Assembly: GCA_016648135.1 (NCBI GenBank)
Contig: JADDOH010008087.1
Location: 62,001-126,000 of the forward strand
Reading direction: 5' to 3'
Origin: Agrypnia vestita
Taxonomy: Eukaryota > Arthropoda > Insecta > Trichoptera > Phryganeidae
DNA length: 64,000 nt
Shown: positions 54,552 through 64,000 of the stretch, one piece after another
Numbering within the stretch: position 1 is the stretch's first letter
Layout: each line of letters starts with the position of its first letter
Program-made: the position numbers and the translations under genes
Notes under the pieces: model-generated
Databases searched by the model: none
Seen by the model: the letters and a program-made list of their open reading frames with translations, nothing else
Told to the model about the DNA's origin: nothing

Positions 54552-55269
54552 ATATGTTAAAATATAGTTAGCAGCTATTCAGCGCGCGGCTCAGGCTACA
54601 AGTGTCGCGCTACCAAAGTAAATTTTACGGTCTTATATATTAATTTTATTACGTCTGCGTATTTAGTAATACATTAAATAAAATAAATTAGCCTCCGAGT
54701 TTTAAAATAGCCCCATTTAACGATACAATATATTATATTTTATATCACGTGTACAAATTTCCCGCCATACGCAGGCATCGTTAGGATAATTATTCGCTTC
54801 GCTGGTGTACCCATAAAAAAAGGTCAACCAATCAGAAAACGCCGAGTCTTTCAAGGCAGGTACAGTCTGTCAAGAAAGTCTTGACAAATAATTGAGGGCG
54901 CTGCTATCGTTCACATGGTAACACTATTTAAAGATTAACTGTGTTAAAGTAAAACACTGTAAGCGAAAATTTTTTCGAAATTATTTTTTTGTTCCTTTAA
55001 AATGATTTTTTATCAACCTATAAGACACAAAAGTGTTACATACTTTACTTATTTTTACTTCCAGACATAAAAAACTTCCAGCAAATTATAAATATTAGAA
55101 CATACACTAGTATGGCTGTCTGTATCCGACTGCGGTCATGTCATCTGGTGTGATTTTATATAATATAATTAAATTAAATAAATTGATTAAGGGAAAAATA
55201 AAAGAGATATAATTATTGTAATATAAAAGTATTTAATAAAAACATTAAGTTAAAAAAACACAGTATGGA
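54552..55269. other. Intergenic DNA, nothing recognised
   Basis: After the tail of repeat E this is AT-rich sequence with no supported feature. Confidence 0.45.
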
Positions 55270-56136
55270 GAAAATATTACTACTGCTCTATTCCATTAAT
55301 ACTGCTCTATTCGAAGAGCATTTTTTGTATGAAAATCCTATGCTGATTTAAATTTTTCGCAGAAGTTCATGGCTTCCTTCAAAATTTAAATCGCCCCGTA
55401 CAACTTGCAACAAACTTCTCAAAGTGGGCACCTCTTTTTTTTACTGTATAAAAAATGCACTTTTTGCCTTATGGCACAGATGTCAAAATCATCCAATTCT
55501 TTTTTGGTCGCTCTTTCCTGTGTTTACCCGGTGTTGTAAATTTGCTTCGGGTTGTATTTCCCTCCTTGACAATTCTTCTTACAGAACTCAGGATGTACCT
55601 GAAAAAAAAAACATTGAAATTCATGAGCAACACATTAATTTATTTTTCTAGAATCAGTTTCAGAGTTACTCAGTTTAGCTACTTATCACACTGCCAATGA
55701 GCTGATGCTAATGTTCGGCAATATATTTTTGTATTTTAAGTATATTAAATAGATTAGATATGAAAAAAGGAGAAAATTGAAAAGTAATATTATGTCGTAG
55801 TAGTGATACGCTTCGTCTAACCTAAATGGCGCTTACCGTGTTTTGTTCCTTGACCGTCACTACAATCTGTCATCTGTCATTTATTAGATACATTCGAAAC
55901 AAATTAAATACCCTAGAATGTAGTCTAATAGACTTGTTATACATTTAAATGTTAAAATTAATCAAGAAAAAATAATTTAAAGTATAATGAACACAGTACT
56001 TACCAGTCATTTGAGATCTTCGCTCGAAAACATTATTGATGTCATATGATAGCTTTCCGGCTTCAGACTCCGCCAAACAATGCGTATACACACTAAAAAT
56101 TATCCGCCTAGATCCACTACGAATTGTTTTACTCAT
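55270..56136 (-). pseudogene. Two-exon DDE transposase gene, decayed 5' part
   Basis: On the minus strand exon 1 (56136-56003) reads MSKTIRSGSRRIIFSVYTHC, LAESEAGKLSYDINNVFERR and SQMT, ending G/GTAAGTAC, a consensus donor. After a 400-bp intron and a T-rich acceptor at 55599, exon 2 contains SSVRRIVKEGNTTRSKFTTP, GKHRKERPKK, then in shifted frames LDDFDICAIRQKVHFLYS and GSHELLRKI, ISIGFSYKKCSSNR. This is the DNA-binding half of a common insect IS630/Tc1-like (DDE_3) transposase with helix-turn-helix SVRRIVKEG. At least two frameshifts and stops break it; the catalytic half is absent. Confidence 0.72.
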
Positions 56137-56335
56137 ATTATTGTTTTTAAAGTCTTTCAACGTTAAAAAATATTAAAAACAATGAATCCACCACTTCTTA
56201 AATTAACCTCAACCCAAAACAACACAAGAAAATGACAAGAATGACGGAACTGCTAGTATTGCCAGTAAAATAATTTTTTGTTTCTCAGTTTACCCACGAT
56301 CAAGACTTTATTGACAGACTGTAGGTAAGGAATTT
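56137..56335. other. Short spacer, nothing recognised
   Basis: May include the transposon's 5' untranslated region. Confidence 0.35.
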
Positions 56336-57440
56336 CAAGTATGATCTAGAATGGACGGGATCGCTATATCCTGTTTACTATACGCAGAAGATGCAGTATT
56401 AGTAGCTAATAGTGAAGCTGATCTACAGTGACCGGTGTCATTAGAATGAATAGTGAACTTTTGATGAATGACAGCAATTCGAAAGTAATTGTATTCGAGA
56501 GAGACGAAAGAATGACTAAATGTAATGTAATGATAAACAATGAATACCTAGAACAAGTTTAAGTACTTGGTAAGCACCTGTGTTTAGTAGAGATGGCAAG
56601 GCTGAGAACGATATCGAAAGGAGAGGAGTGTCTGCGGGAAACAAAGTAAATTGCGCTCTGAATGCAAATATGGCCAATAAGAGTCTGTCAAAGTAAATAA
56701 GATTAGCGGTACATAATGGCATTCTAGCGATAATTCTGAAGTGAAGTCTGGAAGTGGCAAAAAAAGGAATGTCGATATAGTGAAGAATAAACTAATCAGA
56801 AGTGGATGTAATACTAGCTTTAGCGTGGTAGATAGAATAAAGAAAGGTTCGCTGAGATGATTTAATCATGTGGAACGTATGAGCGAGTACAGAACGGTTA
56901 AGAAAATATACGAGGCGAGCGTTGAAGGCAGCAGGAACAGAGGTCTTCCGCGAAAGACCTGGCACGATCAGATATTACAAATATGGGAGGATGGCACTAT
57001 TAAAAACCTCAACAACCGTAGAGCATGTATGAGAATACGTATGAATACAGCTGAAGCAAAAAAGATGTTTTTAAAACAATAAAAATCCTAAAACTTCAAT
57101 ATCTAGGACGTGTGATGAGACATCCAGAGAAATACGAGATCTTGCATCTCATAATGCAGGGAAAGATTGCCGGAAGTCGGGGCCCTGGAAGAAGGAGAAC
57201 TTCATGGCTGAAAAACTTGAGACAGTGATTTGGCCAGTCTACTGTGGAGCTATCTCGGGCCGCAGTAAACAAAGTCCGCATAGCCAACATGATTGCCAAC
57301 GTCCGTTAAACGGACAGGGCACGAGAAGAAAAAGAAAAGAGGTGTGCCAAGATAGAATAATGTGGCGTTCTATCCTCCCTGCCTACCCCTACAGAAACGG
57401 CGTGATGATTATATTATTAATTACCAATAACGCCGTGAGT
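56336..57440 (+). mobile_element. LINE RT C-terminal part, decayed
   Basis: The plus strand contains YAEDAVLVANSEADLQ (a mutated YADD catalytic block) and, after several stops, LIRSGCNTSFSVVDRIKKGS, ERMSEYRTVKKIYEASVEGS, RGLPRKTWHDQILQIWEDGT and NRRACMRIRMNTAEAKK. Its expected continuation (VCQDRIMWRSILPAYPY) appears only after 57340, interrupted by another LINE piece. Same family as 42490-43500. Confidence 0.72.
57063..57339 (+). mobile_element. Second LINE fragment nested in the first
   Basis: Reads LGRVMRHPEKYEILHLIMQG, KIAGSRGPGRRRTSWLKNLR and AAVNKVRIANMIANV, the terminal region of another insect LINE. It sits exactly between two consecutive parts of the host LINE's C-terminus. Boundaries are estimated from the protein break. 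Confidence 0.65.
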
Positions 57441-57931
57441 GATGGTTAATTAGTTTACAAGTGATGATTAGTTATTAGGTTTAATGGCCTAATCAGAGGG
57501 CCATTACTTATTTTTGACATCATCTTAAGCATCAGCTGCTCATCTGTCTGTTGAAGAAAAACAATGAAAATAATGCTTACTTGTACGACAAAATATAAGA
57601 CACTTACAAAAGGTTACAAACAATTTAGTAGAATTCGAAAACATTAAGATACTTTTTATATGATGATGTGGATATTTTAAATTGATTATTAAATCAGGAG
57701 AATTTTTTTACTAAGTGTCGGCATTTTACTCTCAGTCCCTAAACTGCCACCTTTAAGGTTACCAACCCATGTTTGAACGATTCAAGCTCAAAATTCAACT
57801 GTCAAATGTCAAAATTTACAAAACTGTGAGGGAACGAATTACTTTGCCGGTTTTTGTACTTATTTAACTTCTACCTCACAGATGTAATATATCTCGTTGA
57901 TAAATACTTTAATTTATTTTAATTATTCCCA
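57441..57931 (+). promoter_or_regulatory. SUMF1 upstream region
   Basis: About 490 bp between the LINE remnant and the SUMF1 start codon. It is AT-rich and should hold promoter and 5' UTR, but I see no distinct element. Confidence 0.35.
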
Positions 57932-58514
57932 ATGATTCCTTCAGGGCGTATTTTGAAGTTAATTCTATTGTGCTATTATATAGTTTGTGTCAATTCAGAC
58001 GAACCTTCCTGCGGCTGCTCCGTTGGGAGATCTCAGGCTGGTAAATGTGAAAGTCCGAGTATTTCGGTACATAAGCATGGAGAACTTCAACAACAATCTG
58101 AACAATGTTCTAGACCAGAAAAATTATCAAATAGCCATGAAAAAACGCTCTCAGCTCCAGATCAGAAGGAAATTCTGTCTAAAATGGCTCTAATACCTCA
58201 AGGCGAATACATAATTGGAACTGATAAACCGATCATTGTAGCTGATCGCGAAGGTCCACCGCGGAAAGTTATCTTAAAGTCTTTTTATATTGACAAGTTC
58301 GAGGTATCTAATGAGGACTTCGCTATGTTTGCGGCAGCCACAGGTTATAAATCAGAAGCAGAGAGATATGGAGACAGTTTTGTATTTACTTCTTTCTTAA
58401 ACAGCAGTGTTAAAAAAGAATTGGAAGATTTTAGAGTACTGCAAGCTCCGTGGTGGTATAAAGTGGATGGTGCTAGCTGGAAGCAGCCTGAGGGAGCAGG
58501 TTCATCATTTTTAG
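57932..58514 (+). CDS. SUMF1: SUMF1 exon 1
   Basis: 194 codons plus one base, from the signal peptide to GAGSSFL; the donor is TTAG/GTTAAA. It includes the sulfatase-modifying core start and the [19 protein letters not shown] segment. The next in-frame ATG downstream (MALIPQGE) would lack the signal peptide, so the first ATG is chosen. Confidence 0.93.
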
Positions 58515-61500
58515 GTTAAAGTGTGTTTTAATGTTCTTTGGTTATAATTATTGTCAATTGTAATCGTGATAACCAATAAATAAATTAAAACATTAATTTA
58601 TTTATTGATTATCAGTTTTTCGAACACAATTATAATTCAGAAATAGTATGCTACTTACCTAGATAAAATAGAGTTATGTTAATTTATGCATTGAATCATT
58701 CATTTCCAAAATCTACAGTACATAACTTCGAGCCAATGCTAAATTGATATCCGAGGTCCCGCGTTACTAGATGCCTTGCTATCTGAGCATGAGTACCTTA
58801 ATCTGATATCTAGGTTAATAAGGTGAGCAATTTAAGCTTATAAAAAGGAATAAATAGAGTATACTTAACGATGTTGTAAGACACAAATGCCACAAAACTA
58901 TATCCCCTGGTTAACTATGTCTACACAACAGTTACTTACTTAATACAACAGGTTGCTTTTTGCTACAAAATAAATATCAACTTTATGTTATTCTAAGGGT
59001 GGTTCAACAGAAATGGTTTATTTTATATATTACAGAAATATGTATCTCTTTTCAAGTTGAAAAAAATTATGTTAATAATCGTTTACAATTTAAATTAAAA
59101 ATATTGAGAAAGAAAAAACTTTAATTGAATAAATATTTGACGTGGAGTGTTTCCAATATGTCCTTTGGTTTATCAAAAAGTTACACTCAGTTGGGAATGC
59201 TGTATTTTTGATAAACAATATGTCGTTCCAGGTTATCCTTGATATATTACATCTTCAAGATGCCTAAACACACCAGTTGAGATCCTAAGCATTTTCCAAC
59301 TCAGCTCAATATTCCATGCAAGCAAATGTAATTTGATTAACTTGGTTATACCGGTATGGCATCGCAAGAAATATACATATATATTTTTATAATATTTGTT
59401 AAAACCAATTAGGAAAGGTTTTGGAACTTTATGATTCATAGGACTCCAATACCAATTAAAAATAATATATTTTTCTTCTTCAGTATAAGTATTTTATTTT
59501 ATCATCGACGTGCCAATGATAAAATAAAATACTTTGTTTATAAAAATTATTTTACTCATTTTCATTCATCAGATGTGTCGGTACAATAGAAAAGTATTTA
59601 ATTCACACATTTTAAAAGAAGTCTTCCATTTTGTTTTTCGATTTTAGATCGCATGACACATCCCGTGATACATGTTTCATGGAATGATGCAGTTGTGTAT
59701 TGTAATTGGAGGATGAAAGGTGGCAGGCTCCCCACTGAGGCGGAATGGGAAACAGCATGCCGAGGTGGACGAAAGGATAAACTATTTCCATGGGGGGACA
59801 AACTGATGCCACAGGGAAAACACAGGTATTGCCCACATCATTTCACTAATCCAATCGTAATACCGAGACTGTGCTCTTGTTCTCAAGTATCTGACTTCAA
59901 CAAGAAGCATTCAGACCATTGTTATAATCTGACTCAGATTTGATGAATCCAGATAAATATCCATTGCACTTAACTTTTCTCATATGGTGCTAAATTTTTT
60001 TAAATATGGTGTACACGGAGTACGTGTTGCATCAATATTCTTATTATGTATTTTCAAACTACTCTAAAAACTTGTGCTATAAAAATAGAACTAACCTGCT
60101 GGTGTCCTGGAATGGGACTTGAACCACTGACCACCAGTTCACTAGGCGAGCGTGACCACTTAACCAACAAGCTACTTGCTCATTGGTGCATTGATTTTTA
60201 TAGTTAAATAGTACTGAAGTATCTTTTGGGTTTTTCTAGATCACATTTGGTTATAATTGGAAATGATGTTTAAGATAACATCTGTATAAGGGCTGTATGA
60301 AAAACCTGTGTTTAATGACTGATGGCGCCACTGACGCGATATCTATATATAATAGCCAGCAAACATCTTGAACAATGGCTTAGCTATGTAGAAGACAAAT
60401 TTTGGGTGAGGTAGTGTGGAGTGTACATGCACAAACTTTCCCCCACTACGCCGAAAATTGTTCACGATGTTTCCAGCTACTGTATGTTTAGCCTTCACTA
60501 CACGAATATGACAAAATTACTTATGCTTCGAAGGGGGTGCAAAAAGACACCAAGAATATTTTCTTTATAAATTACTTTTTTAAATGAAAACATGTTTTAA
60601 AGTGTATCTAAATCATTATTATAATGCATAAAAATCGAATAATTGGTATTATTTTGGGATTTTTAGTTATTCAAAATTACTCTAGAGATGCGTGATCACC
60701 ATGTCGTTTTGATTGCTCCTCTGGCGATCTGTGTGACCGCGCCACGTAATAAACAAATCCCCCAATGCCTGCCGCGTGTAGCGTTCTCGAATTGCACTAT
60801 TTTACAATTCTATTACGACGCAAATCATTTGAATATTTTTTTGTTACAGTGTTTATTTAACAAGATATGAACGTTGATGTTATACTTGAGTACAAGCCGT
60901 TCGCTAATGAAACCCAGGCATATCTCGTAATTTGAGAAGGTATAATGTTTGAATCGGGGCCTTGTTTTTTAATTATTTGCCAGTATGTAGTTATGATTGC
61001 GCCGGGCTAGTTTTCAATAAACTTTTATTATGCATACATAATCCAATATGTACTTCCAAAACCAGTACTCAATACAAAAACCTCTTAAAATCACAACTAA
61101 CAAACAACCCGATAATACAATTACATTAATTCTTTAAATTAACATCTCACATACGTTATTACAGATGGTAATATGAAACCTTACTTCTATTATTTAATTT
61201 TTAATGATATACTGAATGTGTGGCATATAGATGCTAAACCTCCACTATCCACATGGGCTCCATATGGATAGTGGCGGTTTTGCATCTATACGCCTTACGT
61301 TGTCTAAGAGATAATAAATTAATTAATGTTAAAATCAACTCACAATATAATACCTGAAAAGATACTTGATTATTAATCGTAAATTTATTTATAATAACAA
61401 TGTTAAAGTATACAGGGAAGATGAATACCATGTTCTGATTGTAGGACAAACATATGGCAAGGAAAATTTCCCGATGATAATCTCGGCTCTGATGGCTTTC

Positions 61501-62694
61501 TTGGCACCGCTCCTGTAGATGAATTTCCCAAGAATAACTACGGCCTTTACAATATGGCCGGTAATGTTTGGGAATGGACAAGTGATTATTGGGGAGATAA
61601 AAGGGTAAATATATATGTATTATTGTCTAATATATCTTCCCCGATCTTAACATATAATGTAATATTTTTCTATGGATTTGTACATTGAGAAATGCAAGGA
61701 ATAACATTGGTGAAATAAAAGCACTCTGAATATGGGCGTCTAGTAAGGTCAGTCCATAAATTTGGGTACATTAACATCATATTATATGTAGGACTCATTT
61801 CATAGAGAAACATTTTTTTGTGTTATTTGTATCCTGTATTAAAATGCAAGTTCAATGTGTTTTAAAATGCAGTCAGTTTATCTGTGATTTTTGAGGGTTG
61901 AGGGGCCAGCTTGGGCCACTTTTAGATATTTTTTGCCAACTGTTTATCACTACGAACTCAAAAAGAGTCGGAATCGATTTTTTTAAATTTCCTCATATAG
62001 TACATTAATCACTTTTTTGAAAGTGTAGAAAACGAGTACATATCGACGGTGGAAAGGAAAAAATGACTAAGCGACAATTAAATATAGAGGATTATTTTGG
62101 TAGTTTATATTTTTGTTGCATATTTTCCGAATAACAGAGTGTAGCAGCCAGTGTAAGTAGATGAATCCATCTTTGAGCCATTCGTGAAGAAAAGTTTCCA
62201 TCCTAACCACTTTGATCCAATAATATGAATGAAGTCTTTTTTGGCTTGAGGATTATTTTGAACTCCAAGTGTGAATATTAATTTTGGGGGAGAATATATG
62301 TAGGAGTAAAAGTTCAATCCATACACCCGAGCACATAAATGACTTTTTCGTAATCTTGAGATTACGAGGTTCAAATTCCTCTTAAATTGTAAATTTTTAA
62401 AATATGAATATAGGTACCTAAGTCTGAGTTTGAAAATACTCCATATTTTTTAAGATTTACTTGCAAGTTTTGAAACTTAAAACATTGCGTAATCTTTTGG
62501 TATAAAATGTTTTTCATCTCTCCTAACATTAACTATTTTTTGTTTTCTTCCAGAACAATGAAAGAGTAAAGAAAGGAGGTTCGTATCTTTGTCACGAATC
62601 ATATTGCTACAGATATCGATGTGCTGCCCGGTCCCAGAATACGGCTGACTCTTCTGCTGGCAACCTCGGTTTCAGATGCGCTTTAAACGGCTAA
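57932..62694 (+). CDS. SUMF1: SUMF1, formylglycine-generating enzyme
   Basis: Complete four-exon gene: 57932-58514, 59648-59825, 61445-61604, 62554-62694 (1062 nt, 353 aa, phases 1, 2, 0). The enzyme, in the endoplasmic reticulum, oxidises the active-site cysteine of newly made sulfatases to formylglycine with O2 and a copper cofactor. Residues 1-22 ([20 protein letters not shown]) are a signal peptide. A Cys-rich, poorly conserved N-terminal part follows, then the FGE core: [114 protein letters not shown] carries Cys320 and Cys325, matching the human catalytic pair Cys336/Cys341. Human SUMF1 is 374 aa; the loop before VKKGGSY is shorter here. No lesion seen, so it should be functional. Confidence 0.95.
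58515..59647 (+). other. SUMF1 intron 1
   Basis: AT-rich. Two short inverted repeats are visible: AACCAATAAATAAATTAAAA / TTAATTTATTTATTGATT at about 58570-58612, and ATTTTATTTTATCAT / ATGATAAAATAAAAT at 59489-59531. No other element. Confidence 0.5.
59648..59825 (+). CDS. SUMF1: SUMF1 exon 2
   Basis: The split Asp is followed by [40 protein letters not shown] and [18 protein letters not shown]. The acceptor is CGATTTTAG and the donor is ACAG/GTATTG. Confidence 0.93.
60010..60175 (-). mobile_element. tRNA-derived SINE, copy 4
   Basis: On the minus strand: AAGTAGCTTGTTGGTTAAGT, then GTGGTCAGTGGTTCAAGTCC (B box GGTTCAAGTC) and the family body (GTTAGTTCTATTTTTATAGC). More diverged than copies 1-3. 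Confidence 0.72.
60347..60485. repeat. MITE family D, copy 2
   Basis: Ends TAATAGCCAGCAAACATCTT and GATGTTTCCAGCTACTGTA, interior CTTTCCCCCACTACGCCGAA shared with 20278-20424. Confidence 0.72.
61228..61288. repeat. 61-nt near-perfect hairpin in SUMF1 intron 2
   Basis: TAGATGCTAAACCTCCACTA (plus TCCA) faces TGGATAGTGGCGGTTTTGCA (plus TCTA) across a 13-nt loop; 22 of 24 positions pair. The size is at the lower end of an animal microRNA precursor. Confidence 0.6.
61445..61604 (+). CDS. SUMF1: SUMF1 exon 3
   Basis: The split Arg is followed by [40 protein letters not shown] and [13 protein letters not shown], phase 0 before GTAAAT. The acceptor is TGATTGTAG. Confidence 0.93.
61605..62553 (+). 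other. SUMF1 intron 3, nothing recognised
   Basis: AT-rich; the minus-strand open frame 62105-62374 matches nothing known to me. It ends TTTTTTGTTTTCTTCCAG. Confidence 0.5.
62554..62694 (+). CDS. SUMF1: SUMF1 exon 4 with catalytic cysteines
   Basis: 47 codons: [46 protein letters not shown] and TAA. It holds both catalytic Cys. Confidence 0.95.
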   Translation, partial: NNERVKKGGSYLCHESYCYRYRCAARSQNTADSSAGNLGFRCALNG

Positions 62695-62725
62695 TTCCCT
62701 TTATTTTGGAATCCAAGGGACTGAC

Positions 62726-62731
62726 AATAAA
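62726..62731 (+). terminator. SUMF1 poly(A) signal
   Basis: AATAAA 32 bp after the stop codon. Confidence 0.6.
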
Positions 62732-63168
62732 TTGTTCTACAAATACGTTATTTAATTTTGTCTGGTGAAACGGTTACAATAAAACTCCGTTAATTTGAAG
62801 TTCGCCATATTTCGAAATTTTTACAATACACAAGCCCCAAAATGTTAATTTTATAGTGATTAACCCCGATAATTCTAAAACCCCGATAATTTGAAATAAA
62901 TTTCAGACCCTTGCACCATAAATCATCACATTTAAGAGGCATAATTTTTATAACAAGTTATAAAAAACTGATAATTCGTAATAGGGTGTCCTTTATGTAT
63001 TACGTGGTACTTTGTGGAATCCACAATGTATATTATGTTGCGATCCCTACAGTTGGGGAATCCTATGCATGCTTTCTTCAGTTGGTCGGCTGTCTTGTTC
63101 ATAATTATCTGATAGTTTAAGTTTGCACTAATTTCTTGTACTTGAATACATTTAAAATTATTTTTCAG
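62732..63168. other. Intergenic DNA, nothing recognised
   Basis: No supported feature. Confidence 0.45.
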
Positions 63169-63360
63169 TTATTTTAATTTAAATTAAATTGAACTTTGTA
63201 ATGCAAACATAAATTACACCTGATGAAGAGAGGGACTGCTCCTTTCGAAACTATAGCCATGTTAAATTAACTCAACATGTGTGCATTACAAAGTTCAATT
63301 TAGTTTAAATTAAAATAATCATGTCGCACCATAAAGTAACAGCCATATCAGTTAATAATA
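63169..63360 (+). repeat. Hammerhead-bearing repeat family 2, copy 3
   Basis: The left arm TTATTTTAATTTAAATTAAA with TTGAACTTTGTAATGCA is mirrored on the right (TGCATTACAAAGTTCAATTT with AGTTTAAATTAAAATAA). The motif lies between them, followed by the shared TCGCACCATAAAGTAACAGCC segment. Confidence 0.78.
63214..63265 (+). ncRNA. Hammerhead ribozyme-like motif h
   Basis: TTACAC, CTGATGA (63220-63226), a helix II with GAGAGG and CCTTTC, GAAAC, TATAGCC. The U needed before the cleavage site has become C, so cleavage is unlikely. Helix I keeps ACA/TGT one position away from the core. Confidence 0.48.
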
Positions 63361-64000
63361 ATACTTTTCACTTTTTTAAATTCCTCTTTTGGTGTGTGTT
63401 TGTGTTGTTAAAATATTTCATTTTCTTTGTAAGAAGTCATTTCACATTTGATTTATTTTCACATTTTAGTGGAAGATTTTATTTCTAATAACAGCTGTGT
63501 TGATCTGAATCAGAAAAAAAGCGAAATCGAAAGTTAAAATCGAGTAAAGATAAAAAAGCCTTCCATAAATTCAAAGATAACTCTAAACATTTTCGTTTGC
63601 AGCCACACAAGTGTGATGAAATTAAAAAAGAAAGATTTTTTCACAAATGAAAACTGGAAGAAAAAAAGAGAAAAAAGAAGAGAAGGTAGGAAGAATAAAT
63701 CAGGTACTTTGATAATAAAAATGTTGTGATCTTTGCATTAGCATAATAAATATTGCGTCTTCGAAATGATTCCTTGAAGTATGCAAACAAAATACATATG
63801 TTTTTCACAAACTTTTTCTTAATTATATTACAATTTTTTTAGGTCCCTTGAATTGCGAGTTAACGAGGTTCTGCTGTATTTTATTTGTAAGAATTAGCAT
63901 AATTGAAGCATACATGCTTCTTTAATTGCACAATTGAATGCAAGATCTTTGGTCTTTCTAAACTCGCACAAATGTTCTCTAGGACTTTTGGGAAAGATTT
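63361..64000. other. Intergenic AT-rich DNA to the window end
   Basis: A purine-rich stretch at 63500-63700 gives lysine-rich pieces on the plus strand, but no frame is long enough to call. Confidence 0.45.

Larger units (their letters stand above)
59826..61444 (+). other. SUMF1 intron 2 with SINE, MITE D and a hairpin
   Basis: Holds SINE copy 4 (60010-60175), MITE D copy 2 (60347-60485) and a compact hairpin at 61228-61288. The remainder is AT-rich. Confidence 0.6.

Noticed and set aside
59598..59836. Minus-strand frames of 67 and 74 codons
   Set aside because: Antisense shadows of SUMF1 exon 2.

Overview
The window is AT-rich eukaryotic nuclear DNA, almost certainly from an insect. The evidence is intron-split genes with GT-AG junctions, a mitochondrial-clade cytochrome P450, a SUMF1 orthologue, and a dense load of insect-type transposable elements. 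I cannot fix the order from sequence alone.

Host genes are few. (1) 2245-12140 (+): the last seven exons of a mitochondrial-clade cytochrome P450, ending with its stop codon and poly(A) signals; its N-terminal exons lie off the left edge. All six internal junctions are phase-consistent, and the I-helix, ENFR, PERW and heme-cysteine motifs are present. (2) 27977-28214 (+): a clean first exon, with a presequence-like N-terminus, of a second P450 in the same orientation 15.8 kb downstream. No later exon was found, so it is either a tandem paralogue with a very long intron or a relic. (3) 46312-46533 (-): one GC-rich exon of a PAQR-family membrane receptor, closest in my reading to PAQR4. (4) 57932-62694 (+): a complete four-exon SUMF1 gene (formylglycine-generating enzyme, 353 aa) with signal peptide and both catalytic cysteines.

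Most of the rest is mobile DNA. One nearly full-length CR1-like LINE (about 35.33-40.86 kb, minus) has a PHD/coiled-coil/FP-type ORF1, an endonuclease-RT ORF2, one frameshift in each, and an unexplained third long open frame between them. There are many truncated LINE 3' ends (12.5, 19.8, 25.3, 41.6, 43, 47.3, 50.3, 51.6, 52.1-53.1, 56.3-57.4 kb), four copies of a tRNA-derived SINE, and a solo LTR with target duplication and a related empty site in the same window. DNA-transposon remnants include mariner, PIF/Harbinger and a two-exon DDE transposase. Non-autonomous hAT elements (8-bp duplications), a piggyBac-type TTAA element and several long-TIR families are also present; one family of about 500 bp is almost entirely self-complementary and occurs ten times, whole or in part.

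The most interesting signal is a set of eight hammerhead-ribozyme-like motifs (CTGAYGA, helix II, GAAAC, palindromic helix III, cleavage triplet). They lie in two related palindromic repeat families at 15.1, 17.8, 32.1, 34.3, 34.5, 44.1, 47.1 and 63.2 kb. They resemble the hammerheads known from Penelope-like elements and retrozymes, but no reverse transcriptase of that type is in the window. Several sit at the turn of long inverted arms, and one element carries two in opposite orientation.
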